A stretch of DNA of 33,567 nucleotides from Verrucomicrobiales bacterium (GTDB taxonomy: Bacteria; Verrucomicrobiota; Verrucomicrobiia; Limisphaerales; Palsa-1400). The stretch spans positions 1 through 33,567 of the forward strand of contig PLIU01000367.1 of NCBI GenBank assembly GCA_003140095.1, written 5' to 3'. Shown here piece by piece: positions 25,092 to 33,019 of the stretch. The position numbers and the translations under genes were made by a program. Each line of letters opens with the position of its first letter. Position 1 is the first letter of the stretch. The notes below the pieces were generated by a model. It searched no databases, was not told where the DNA came from, and saw only the letters and a list, made by a program, of their open reading frames with translations.

Positions 25092-26062
25092 ACATTGTTC
25101 TGGTCTATCCCGCAGCGTGTCTCTCCGCCGCCCTGGTCACGGCGGCCTCGGTGCCTTTCTGGCGGCGCTGGTGCCGCCAAACCGGGACCATGGACGATCC
25201 GGGCCATCGCAAAATCCACACCAGTCCCATCCCTCTGGCCGGTGGCATGGCGGTGATGACCGGCTTATTGGTGGCGCTTCTAGCTGGCGCGGTGGTGGCC
25301 TTTGCCTTCCCTCGCTCCAGCGTCGCCGGCCTCTTCGAACACGGTTTGAGCGTGCGCGCAGTCCAACTCCTGAGCCTGACTGCGGGCGCCTTGGGGATGC
25401 TCTTGATTGGTTTGCGCGATGATAAAGCAGAATTGACCCCGCTTGCCAAATTTGGCGGCCAACTCATCGTGGCGCTGGTCGTTGCGGCGGCAGGCATTCG
25501 CATCACTCTTTTCGTGCCAAGCCTGATTTTCAGTTACGGCGTCACAGCGCTGTGGATTCTCACAGTGGTCAACGCCTTCAATTTCATGGATAACATGAAC
25601 GGCCTTTGCGCCGGTGTCGGGGCCATCGGCGCCGGCTGGTTTGGTTTCATCGCCGCTGGGCAGGGGCAGTATTTGGTGGCGGCCATGGCCTTTCTCGCCG
25701 CGGGCGCGCTGCTGGGTTTTCTGCCCTTCAACTTCCCACGAGCCATCGCTTTCCTGGGAGACGCGGGCAGTCATTTGACCGGCTATCTCTTGGCGGTGAT
25801 GGCCATTCTGCCTCACTATTACACGCACAAACATCCGCGTCCCCTGGCTGTGCTGACGCCCTTGCTGGTGCTGGCCGTGCCGCTGGGCGATTTGGTTTGG
25901 GTGGTGCTTCTGCGCTGGAAAAGCGGCCAGCCCTTCTACATCGGCGACACCAACCATCTTTCCCACCGGTTGGTCCGGCGCGGCTTCACTCCGGTCCGCG
26001 CGGTCGTTCTGATTTGGCTGCTGACGGCGGCGACTGGGGCGCTAGCTTTTCTTTTGCAGTAA
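25088..26062 (+). CDS. WecA/MraY-type polyprenyl-phosphate glycosyl-1-phosphate transferase
   Basis: A 324-residue integral membrane enzyme of the WecA/MraY family, which moves a sugar-1-phosphate from a UDP-sugar to undecaprenyl phosphate and so starts a lipid-linked glycan. Visible family motifs: GLRDDKAELTPLAKFGGQ with Asp111-Asp112, VNAFNFMDNMNGLCAG (about 161-176) in place of the common NxxNxIDGxDG, FLGDAGSHLTGY (about 222-233), and NHLSHRLVRRG (about 289-299). About 10 hydrophobic helices are present. The N-terminal HRKIHTSPIPLAGG is also typical. Start is TTG at 25088, overlapping the GT4 stop, with gaggga just upstream. The 3' end overlaps the opposite-strand ClC gene by 77 bases. With the neighbouring GT4 and GT-C genes it suggests a lipid-linked envelope glycan pathway. 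Confidence 0.9.
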   Translation: MNIVLVYPAACLSAALVTAASVPFWRRWCRQTGTMDDPGHRKIHTSPIPLAGGMAVMTGLLVALLAGAVVAFAFPRSSVAGLFEHGLSVRAVQLLSLTAGALGMLLIGLRDDKAELTPLAKFGGQLIVALVVAAAGIRITLFVPSLIFSYGVTALWILTVVNAFNFMDNMNGLCAGVGAIGAGWFGFIAAGQGQYLVAAMAFLAAGALLGFLPFNFPRAIAFLGDAGSHLTGYLLAVMAILPHYYTHKHPRPLAVLTPLLVLAVPLGDLVWVVLLRWKSGQPFYIGDTNHLSHRLVRRGFTPVRAVVLIWLLTAATGALAFLLQ

Positions 26063-27881
26063 TCTCGTTCGATGATGTCGTCGTGGTGCTGGCCGCGATG
26101 ACCTCCGAGAGCGCCGCCAGCGCCTCCGCCCGCAGCACCGAGCCAACCAGCCGCTTTTCTTCAATAGTATTGACAACAGGCACGTTGCGCTGCTCGCTGC
26201 CCAGCAACACCGGCAGCGCGTCCAGCAATTTCTGGCCCGGCAGCAAACACGGCGGAGGCGGGCGCATGATGTCGGCGGCGATCACCGCGCTCAATTCGCT
26301 GCCCGCTCCCAGATACTCCTTCAAATCCTGCAAGGCGACCAAACCGAGCAACCGGTTTTGCGCATCGACCACCGGCAGGTAATTGTTGGGGCTGCTCAGG
26401 AATCGGTGGGCGATTTCCGGCAACGCCGTGTTTTCGCGCATTGGCGTCACCGGCGCCCGCATCAAGTCCCCTATGGTTTGTTCGGTGGCCGCGCCCAGGC
26501 GGAAACTCTCCATCTCCAGGCCCCGCAATTTGAGCGGCTCGGTGTAGATCGAGTTGGCGTGCAGACGGCGCGAGACCAAAGTGGACACGGCGCAGCCCAA
26601 CATCAGCGCCGGCATCAGCGAGTAATTTTGCGAAATCTCCAGCACCATGACGATGGCCAGCAGCGGCGAGCGCGTCGTCGCCGCAAAGACGCTTCCCATC
26701 CCCGCCAACGCAAAAATCCCGATGGGCAGATTGGCCGGCGCCCATCCAACATGTTGCAAGGTCATCCCCAGCAAGCTGCCCAGGCCCGCCCCCAAAAACA
26801 GCGTAGGCGTAATCACCCCTCCCACCGCGCCCGAGCCGACCGTGATCGCCGTCGCCACCAGTTTGCCCAGGAAGATACCCAGCAGCACATGCAACGCTAT
26901 CGGATGCTGAATGATCTGAGTGGTGACCTCGTGGCCGTTGCCCCAGACTTCCGGAAAGGGCAGCGCGATCACCCCCACCAGAACTCCGCCCGCCGCCATG
27001 CGCGTGTAAAGAAGAGGAATGCGTTGAAACACCTCCTGGCTCCACTCCAGCAATTTGAGAAAACCGGCCCCAAGGCCGCCGGCCAGAAAGCCCAGCACCA
27101 CAAACCACGGCAATTGCACGATGCTGGTAAAGTCGAAGTTCGGAACCTCGTACCAGGGGTGGATGCCAAAAAAACTTCGCGAGAGCATCGACGAGACCAC
27201 CGAGGCGCACAGGAGAGGAGCGAACAAGTTCATGGAGAAATTGCCCAGGACAATGTGCGCGGCAAAAACCGCCCCCGTGATCGGCGCGTTGTAGGCTCCG
27301 GCAATGCCCGCCGCCGCCCCGCACGCCACCAGCAAACGAAGCCGATACGGCGGCCAGTGCGCCAACTGGCCCCACTTCGAGGCCGCGGTGGCCGCCAACT
27401 GCGTGATGCCCCCTTCGCGTCCGATGGACGCGCCGGTGCCAATGCTGATGAGGGAGGAAACCGCCCGGATGATCCCGCTGCGGAATGGCAGCCGTCCATC
27501 TCCCGCCACCACCACCTCCAATAAATTGGTGGAGCCTTGCTTGCCGACCAGCCGCAAACCCCAATACAAAACGCCTCCTGCGGCCAATCCGCCCAATGTG
27601 GGCGTCAACAATCGCCAAGGCCACGTAAGCAGCCTTGCGACCTCCACGATGTTTTGGCCCGGATGCCTCAGGATCAGATCCTGCACCCCCTCGATCGACA
27701 GGTAGAAGAGAACGTTGATCACTCCGCCCATCAACCCGACCACTCCGGCCATCAAGAGGTGGAGGGTCTCCTGGCTCAACAAGAGACGCTGCCGCACCTG
27801 CAACGCCCTTTGCCAATGCTGGCGCAAGAAATTGCGGGTGGTGGCGCAGAAGCGCTCGAATGTCGTGAGTTGCGCCGCCAT
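25986..27881 (-). CDS. ClC-type chloride channel/antiporter with two CBS domains
   Basis: A 631-residue membrane protein. The ClC core has GTGASIGREGGITQ (about 148-161) with the gating glutamate Glu156, AGIAGAYNAPITGAVFAAHI, and GSGAVGGVITPTLFLGAGLG (about 345-365), plus FAATTRSPLLAIVMVLEISQN. The usual GREGP is GREGG here, and the N-terminal GSGIP motif is GKQGSTN, so selectivity may differ from chloride. Two CBS domains follow (about 468-520 and 535-590), which usually sense adenine nucleotides. A polar tail rich in Ser, Pro and Lys ends the protein. The start is uncertain: ATG at 27881 is chosen, but ATG at 27929 is possible. The shorter form is preferred because the extra residues (KKNHKWTQ) resemble translated dispersed spacer sequence. 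Confidence 0.9.
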   Translation of the reverse strand: MAAQLTTFERFCATTRNFLRQHWQRALQVRQRLLLSQETLHLLMAGVVGLMGGVINVLFYLSIEGVQDLILRHPGQNIVEVARLLTWPWRLLTPTLGGLAAGGVLYWGLRLVGKQGSTNLLEVVVAGDGRLPFRSGIIRAVSSLISIGTGASIGREGGITQLAATAASKWGQLAHWPPYRLRLLVACGAAAGIAGAYNAPITGAVFAAHIVLGNFSMNLFAPLLCASVVSSMLSRSFFGIHPWYEVPNFDFTSIVQLPWFVVLGFLAGGLGAGFLKLLEWSQEVFQRIPLLYTRMAAGGVLVGVIALPFPEVWGNGHEVTTQIIQHPIALHVLLGIFLGKLVATAITVGSGAVGGVITPTLFLGAGLGSLLGMTLQHVGWAPANLPIGIFALAGMGSVFAATTRSPLLAIVMVLEISQNYSLMPALMLGCAVSTLVSRRLHANSIYTEPLKLRGLEMESFRLGAATEQTIGDLMRAPVTPMRENTALPEIAHRFLSSPNNYLPVVDAQNRLLGLVALQDLKEYLGAGSELSAVIAADIMRPPPPCLLPGQKLLDALPVLLGSEQRNVPVVNTIEEKRLVGSVLRAEALAALSEVIAASTTTTSSNEITAKEKLAPQSPPSAAKSERPRGPE

Positions 27882-27943
27882 ACGTTGCGTCCACTTATGA
27901 TTCTTCTTGGCGCAAGAGGCAAACCCCATTTTAATGCCCGGCC

Positions 27944-28834
27944 ATGCGGCCCATCCGTTCGCTGCTGATTTACTTTGCGGTCGTGTTCCTGGGCGGCGCC
28001 TTGCTCGCGCCCTGGCTTTACTGGCTGGCGCAGTGGGCGGCCGGTGTCTGGCCCGCCCTCTCCGGCCTGGCCGCCAAACCCTTCCATCGCTTCCTGGATC
28101 GTTCCCTGCTTGGGCTGGCGCTGCTCTGCCTCTGGCCCTTATGGCGGTGCGGCGGCGCGCGAAGCTGGCGTGAACTTGGCTTTGTTTGGCAAGACCGGCC
28201 CGTGCGGCAAATTCTGAGAGGCTTCGCATTGGGTTGGGCGTCACTGGCCGCCGTCGCGCTGCTGGCCCTGGCCTGCGGCGCGCGCGCCTTCATCCTGACC
28301 CATTTCGACGCCGAGGTCTTGCGCCACTTGCTCGACGCCACTTGGACGGCCGTTGTGGTGGCCATTCTGGAAGAGTTGGTTTTTCGCGGCGCGTTGTTCG
28401 GCCTTTTGCGCCAATCCACGCCGTGGCCGGTCGCGTTGGTCGTCAGCGGCGCCATTTATTCCGCCGTCCATTTCATTCAAAAAGCAGAAACAGCTTTGCC
28501 CGTGCAATGGCATTCCGGCCTGGCGCTCTTGTGGCAGATGCTCCGGCATCCTCCTCCATTGGTCCCCGCCTTCTTCACTCTTTTTGTGGCGGGGTCGATC
28601 CTGGCCTTGTGCTATCAGCGCACCGGCGCCCTCTATTTTTCCATCGGCTTGCATGCGGGATGGATTTTCTGGCTTAGAGCCTATGGTTTCGTTTCCCGCC
28701 CAGCCGGCGCCCATCCATCCTTCTGGGGCTCCGACAGCCTGATCGACGGCTGGCTGTCGTTCATAGTTTTGGCGATCCTCTTCGTTGTTATCGCCCGGCA
28801 AAAACAGAAAAACGCGCCCGGGTGGCCCGTGTGA
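27944..28834 (+). CDS. CPBP family intramembrane metalloprotease (CAAX-like)
   Basis: A 296-residue membrane protein of the CPBP (CaaX protease, bacteriocin-processing, Rce1-like) family. The three catalytic motifs are all seen: EELVFRG with Glu143, Glu144 and Arg148; SAVHF with His176; and SIGLHAGW with His237. These form the metal site in the membrane. About eight hydrophobic helices are visible, starting with SLLIYFAVVFLGGALLAPWLY. Substrates of bacterial CPBP proteases are mostly unknown. Known roles include processing of small peptides, bacteriocin self-immunity and maturation of secreted proteins. It is divergent from the ClC gene, with 62 bases between the chosen starts, and ends 74 bases before the convergent DUF1501 gene. 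The ATG at 27944 follows atgcccggcc, without a strong ribosome site. Confidence 0.9.
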   Translation: MRPIRSLLIYFAVVFLGGALLAPWLYWLAQWAAGVWPALSGLAAKPFHRFLDRSLLGLALLCLWPLWRCGGARSWRELGFVWQDRPVRQILRGFALGWASLAAVALLALACGARAFILTHFDAEVLRHLLDATWTAVVVAILEELVFRGALFGLLRQSTPWPVALVVSGAIYSAVHFIQKAETALPVQWHSGLALLWQMLRHPPPLVPAFFTLFVAGSILALCYQRTGALYFSIGLHAGWIFWLRAYGFVSRPAGAHPSFWGSDSLIDGWLSFIVLAILFVVIARQKQKNAPGWPV

Positions 28835-28872
28835 ATCATTCGTCAAATGTGTTTGGATTGTTCTTCCTTCGT

Positions 28873-28916
28873 GCTCTTCGTGGAAATCATTTGGGCTCTT
28901 CGTGGTGATCATTGGG
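28873..28916. repeat. Tandem duplication of a 22-base unit
   Basis: Two adjacent 22-base copies (28873-28894 and 28895-28916) both start with gctcttcgtgg and differ at three positions. The second copy contains the stop codon of the DUF1501 frame (28909-28911). The cttcgtgg motif resembles short spacer sequences that are dispersed in verrucomicrobial genomes, which would have to be checked in the full genome. Confidence 0.6.
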
Positions 28917-30387
28917 TTGCTGCCTGCGCCAGCATGGCTTCAATGGGCTGGCCTTTGCCCAGATTGGTCACATAGAAAGGCCGGCCCTCCGTCACATAGT
29001 TGTGGTCCGGCGCGATGCCCAGCGTTTTGTAAATAGTCGCATGCGCGTCGCTTAGATGGACCGCGTTTTCCACCGGCGCCATCGGGTGGCGCGCGGCGGT
29101 TCGGCCATGCGCGTAACCCCCTTTGAACCCGCCGCCAAAAAAAAAGCATTTGGTTGCCGCTGCTGAAATGGCCGTGAAAACCATACATCGCCTCACTGTC
29201 AATAATCAGGTTCTCGCCCGTGTGCCGCTCCGCGTCCCCTTCCGGCTCCACTCCGGCCGCCGGCGCGCTGGCGATGGTGCGTCCGAATTCCGTGGCGATG
29301 CAGACCAGCGTCCGCTGCAGCAGGCCGCGCTCGTGCAAATCACGGATGAGTTGGCCGATGGGGCCGTCGATCTGCTTTTTCATCTCGATCATGCGCTGGC
29401 GACCGTTTTCATGCATGTCGAATCCTTTGAACGGCCCGTATTGATATTCCACTTGCACATAGCGGGCGCCCGCTTCGACCAAGCGCCGGGCCAGCAGACA
29501 GCCTTCGCCAAAGCGGTGGCCGTTGTAATAGCTGCTGTCCAACTGCTCGGCGGCCGTGATTTTGGGACGGTAAGCCTCCAGGATGGCTGGCTTTTCCTCG
29601 TGAGTGTAGTCAAAAGCCTTCTTGACAGGAGAATCCATCATGGCCCGCGCCTCTTCCATGACCTTCATGTAATCCCGCGCTTTGTCCGCCTCCTGCAGTT
29701 CAGGGGCCGCGGCGCCGGCAATGGCTTGCAGATACGCCTGGCGGCGGTCGAGCCGGTCCATTTTCATGCCGGCGGCCGCGTTCAAGGCGGAGAGGCCCTG
29801 CCCCGGCTCAGGGATCATGAAGGGAGCGTAGTTGACCCCGTAAAATCCCGGCCCCAAATACTCGCTGATGAACAGCTTCTCCTCGTCGCTCGAATCGATG
29901 TCGCGCCCAATATAAATGTAGGGCGGCACTTGCGGATGGCGCCGTCCGGCCGAGCGGGCCACGACCGATCCCATGCTGGGGGCTTTGACGCCCGTGGGAA
30001 AAAGGTATCCGTCATCATGTAGTATTGCGCCTTCAAGTGTACCGCGCCGAAGCGGGTGTCATAACTCAAACTCCGCAGGATCGTGCCGTGATGCATGACC
30101 GACGCGATGTTCTCCAAGCCTTCTCCCAGGAAAATTCCGTCCGCCGAAGTCGGGATGGCCTTGCAAGTCCCCAGCAATTCGCTCCCTTTCATGCCTTTGC
30201 GGTACGGGGTGTATTCCTTGGGGTCCCACAAATCCGTCTGTGCCATGCCGCCGGGCAGCCAGATCATAATCATGGCATCGGCCGTTGGCTTGATCGCCGC
30301 GTCGTCGGCGCGCGCGCGCGCGGCCAATCCGGCCCCCGCCGCCGCCAGCGCGCTGGTCTGCAAAAATGTGCGTCGATTCATTTTCAT
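28909..30387 (-). pseudogene. DUF1501 protein gene with two homopolymer frameshifts
   Basis: A sulfatase-like (alkaline phosphatase superfamily) DUF1501 protein, about 490 residues if read through. It starts MKMNRRTFLQTSALAAAGAG, a Tat-type signal with RR then TFLQ. The body has MIMIWLPGGMAQTDLWDP, EGCLLARRLVEAGARYVQVE, LVCIATEFGRT, and near the end FGGGFKGGYAHGRTA and VHLSDAHATIYKTLGI. The frame breaks twice. Near 30000 one base is missing at a T5C3 run (minus strand), and at 29137-29145 there is one extra T in a T9 run where eight would keep the frame. The second shift restores the original frame. No other stops interrupt it, so this is either recent damage, sequencing error, or slippage. 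The gene starts five bases after the stop of the DUF1549 gene and forms an operon with it. The pair is common in PVC bacteria. Confidence 0.85.
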
Positions 30388-30392
30388 ATGGC

Positions 30393-33017
30393 TTAACGGA
30401 TGTATTGAAATTCCGGGCTGACGGCCAGCGCCCAGAGCATGTCCCCCAAGGGTGCGGTTTCGGGAGGGCGCGCTTGATGCGCCACGCCCGAACTGCCCCA
30501 ATAAACTTTCCCACCTGCCTGATCGAATGACATGCCGTCGATCCCTTCCACCGCATTCAGGCCCAGCTTGCTGACGGGAACTTCGAGGCGCACCCATTGA
30601 CCCGCCTTGGGCAACGAACCCATCGGTTGTCGGCTCGGTTCATTCACTCGGCCGAACTCAATCTTGTCTGCTCCCCAAAAAGCGCGATGGTCCCAACCGT
30701 TCTGGTTCCATTGCAGCATGATCTCTTCGGGCGGATGGGCGGGGTCAATGTACACGAAGCTGAACAACCGGTCCTCCGCGTGAAAATTCAACGGCTGTGC
30801 GCCGAGGAAATAATGCTGCTCCTCGTTGGCTGTGGTGTCAAGCGTATGAGACTTGGCGCCGCCGAATAGTGGCTCCTGAACCCATCGCCAGGACATGCCG
30901 TTGGGATTCGCCCCAGCCGGCAGTTTGTCCTGGAACCAAACCGTGTCTTGCGGACCCGCCGGCTTGGCCGCGGCGCTGCCTGGCGCGTTGGCCTCCAGGT
31001 AAGCCAGGCCGAGCTTGCTTTCCCGGCTGGTGGGCGTGCGGCTCAGAACCGACCAATAAAGCTCCTCCACAATTCGCTTCCGATCCGTCAGCGACGCCAG
31101 TTCGTCCAGGACTTCGCCATTGTAGGCCAGATCGTGCAACTCGGTCCCGTTGAGCAACTCCAGCGATTGCACCACCGCCACGTCGGCCGCGCGTCCGGTG
31201 CAGACCTCGTTGCGCACGGGGGGCCGGCCCATGGCGCGGGTGAAGGCGGTGGAAGCGACGCTGCGGAAGAGCCGCTGCCCGTCCCAGTGCGGGGCCGCCG
31301 CCTCGTGGATGCTGTCCATGAATTGTTCCGCCGTCAGCCGGCGCAACGAGGGCGAACGCGCGTAACGCGGCTGGTCCGGTTTCTGCGCGTCAAAATGGTC
31401 CTCCAGCGCCGGATCGTAGCGAAGTTGGTAGGCGCGGCTGGTCAGAATAAGCCGGATGGTGTGCTTGAGATCGTAATTGTGCCTCATGAAATCGTCCGCC
31501 AGCCAGTCCAGCAAGGGCGGGTTGCTCGGCGCTCGGTCAAGACGAAAATCATCTGCCGGCTCGAACAGCCCAAGCCCCAGGTAACGCTTCCAGAGACGAT
31601 TGACGATGGTCTTGGCGAAGCGCGGATTGGTGGGATCGATCAGCAGCGTGGCCGCGTAGTGCAACCGCTCCTGCGGGTCTTGCGGGACCTTCTTGGGCGC
31701 GTCGGGAAGGTCGAACGGGAACGCCGCCGCCACGAAATGGCCGCTGTGTTTCTCGCACCGGATCAATTCCAAATCGTTGGTCGCGAACAATCCCGCGAAT
31801 GCCGTGAAGCGCGCCTGGGGCCATTCCTTGTTCAAAAAATGGTTGTGGCAACTGGCGCACTTCATGCCCGTGCCCAGGAAAATCTGCGCCGTGTTGGCCG
31901 CCGTCTGCATGGTGTCGGTATGCGTTTGGTTGCGCACAAACCCGATGACGTTGATTTTGCCGTTGGCATTGGCCAGGTCCGCCTTTTGGTAACCAGGCAT
32001 GGTGGGGTCTAAAATCTCCGCCACCATCAAGTCATACGGTTTGTTTTCCGCGAAACTTTTGTAAATAAAATCGGAGTAATCGCCATGCGTGCCGACGCCG
32101 CCCATCGAGGGTTGGCTGGCCAGCGCCTCCTCCCAAAACGGCGTCCAATGCGCCGCGTAGTCCTTTTGGCGCGCCAGCAAGGCATCGACCAGTTTGGTCC
32201 GCTTGCCCGGCGCTTTGTCCGCCACGAATTCGCGGCTTGCTTGGGCGGAAGGGATCACGCCGATGACATCCAGATACACGCGCCGGACGAAGGTTGCGTC
32301 GTCGCAAACCGCCGGCGGGTGTTGCGCCTCGGGCAATTTGGCCTCCGCCCACCGGGCCTCGACAAATGGGTCGATCTCATTGAACGCCGGCCCCGCGACT
32401 TTGGGCGGCGGCGCGGCGGGCGCCACCAAGCCCAGGCGCAACGCGCGGCGCGCGGCGAATTGCTCGTCTTTGTTGTTGCTGAAAATCAGAACATCCTCCC
32501 AATGCCGCGCCGCGTCCGCGGCCAGGGAAGAAACGGTGTTGGTCCTCACCGCGTCTGTGCCGGCCAGGGCGGCGGTCCGGCCGGAATCATCCACCGCGCC
32601 CGCCGCGATCCAGGAGCGGATCAGGTGCAATTCATTCTCCGACAACGGCGTTTCGCCCTTGGGCATCTGCGGTCCGTCGGCCAGCCCGCGAATATACTTG
32701 ACGATCGAACTCTCATCCGGTTTGCCCGGCACGATGCCCGGTCCGCCCTTTTTCCCGCCCTTCATCAAAGTGGCCGCGGAAGAAATGTCGAACCCGCCTT
32801 TAAAGTCGTCGTTCGAGTGGCATTCATCGCAGTCGGCGGAAAGGAGCGGTTTGATATCGCGCGTGTAACTGACCTTGGCCGCCTCCTTCAGGTCCACGGC
32901 CCGGATGGGTATCTCGACCTTTTTGGAATCCGCCGCCGCGGCGCAAAAGCTTCCCCCCGCGACGGCGGCAAAAGCCATCCGCCACCCCGCGCGCCACAAA
33001 CTCTTAAATCTCCTCAT
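30393..33017 (-). CDS. DUF1549/DUF1553 protein with planctomycete-type cytochrome c domain
   Basis: An 874-residue exported protein. The N-terminal 30 residues contain a signal peptide (RMAFAAVAGGSFCAAAA). A PSCyt1-type cytochrome c domain follows, with the haem motif CDECH at residues 63-67 and QMPKGETPLSE as the expected distal Met region. The DUF1549 domain (about 213-420) starts EIDPFVEARW and includes a second CxxCH, CASCHNH, near 387-393. The DUF1553 domain (about 463-720) has NPRFAKTIVNRLWKRYLGLGLF, PPLLDWLADDF and LKHTIRLILTSRAYQLR. The last third has a possible beta-sandwich. Proteins of this type are linked to complex polysaccharide breakdown in PVC bacteria, but the biochemical role is not established. 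The ATG at 33017 is preferred over a TTG two codons upstream. The downstream DUF1501 gene is almost contiguous. Confidence 0.93.
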   Translation of the reverse strand: MRRFKSLWRAGWRMAFAAVAGGSFCAAAADSKKVEIPIRAVDLKEAAKVSYTRDIKPLLSADCDECHSNDDFKGGFDISSAATLMKGGKKGGPGIVPGKPDESSIVKYIRGLADGPQMPKGETPLSENELHLIRSWIAAGAVDDSGRTAALAGTDAVRTNTVSSLAADAARHWEDVLIFSNNKDEQFAARRALRLGLVAPAAPPPKVAGPAFNEIDPFVEARWAEAKLPEAQHPPAVCDDATFVRRVYLDVIGVIPSAQASREFVADKAPGKRTKLVDALLARQKDYAAHWTPFWEEALASQPSMGGVGTHGDYSDFIYKSFAENKPYDLMVAEILDPTMPGYQKADLANANGKINVIGFVRNQTHTDTMQTAANTAQIFLGTGMKCASCHNHFLNKEWPQARFTAFAGLFATNDLELIRCEKHSGHFVAAAFPFDLPDAPKKVPQDPQERLHYAATLLIDPTNPRFAKTIVNRLWKRYLGLGLFEPADDFRLDRAPSNPPLLDWLADDFMRHNYDLKHTIRLILTSRAYQLRYDPALEDHFDAQKPDQPRYARSPSLRRLTAEQFMDSIHEAAAPHWDGQRLFRSVASTAFTRAMGRPPVRNEVCTGRAADVAVVQSLELLNGTELHDLAYNGEVLDELASLTDRKRIVEELYWSVLSRTPTSRESKLGLAYLEANAPGSAAAKPAGPQDTVWFQDKLPAGANPNGMSWRWVQEPLFGGAKSHTLDTTANEEQHYFLGAQPLNFHAEDRLFSFVYIDPAHPPEEIMLQWNQNGWDHRAFWGADKIEFGRVNEPSRQPMGSLPKAGQWVRLEVPVSKLGLNAVEGIDGMSFDQAGGKVYWGSSGVAHQARPPETAPLGDMLWALAVSPEFQYIR

Positions 33018-33019
33018 TA

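Noticed and set aside
26358..27524. A 388-codon plus-strand frame opposite the ClC gene
   Set aside because: Extremely Arg/Gln/His-rich, typical of the antisense of a hydrophobic gene.
26161..27894. A 577-codon minus-strand frame in a second phase over the ClC gene
   Set aside because: It is Gly/Arg/Ala-rich and low in complexity, whereas the other minus-strand phase has clear ClC and CBS motifs.
27882..28244. An N-terminal extension of the ClC protein up to 28244
   Set aside because: The extra residues are Arg/Ala/Pro-rich and lie antisense to the CPBP gene, with no family resemblance.
28909..30387. Programmed ribosomal frameshifting in the DUF1501 gene
   Set aside because: Two shifts in opposite directions at simple homopolymers, with no pseudoknot or heptamer pattern seen; indels or sequencing error are simpler.
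30948..32012. A 354-codon plus-strand frame opposite the DUF1549 gene
   Set aside because: Antisense shadow of a well-supported gene; no recognisable domain.
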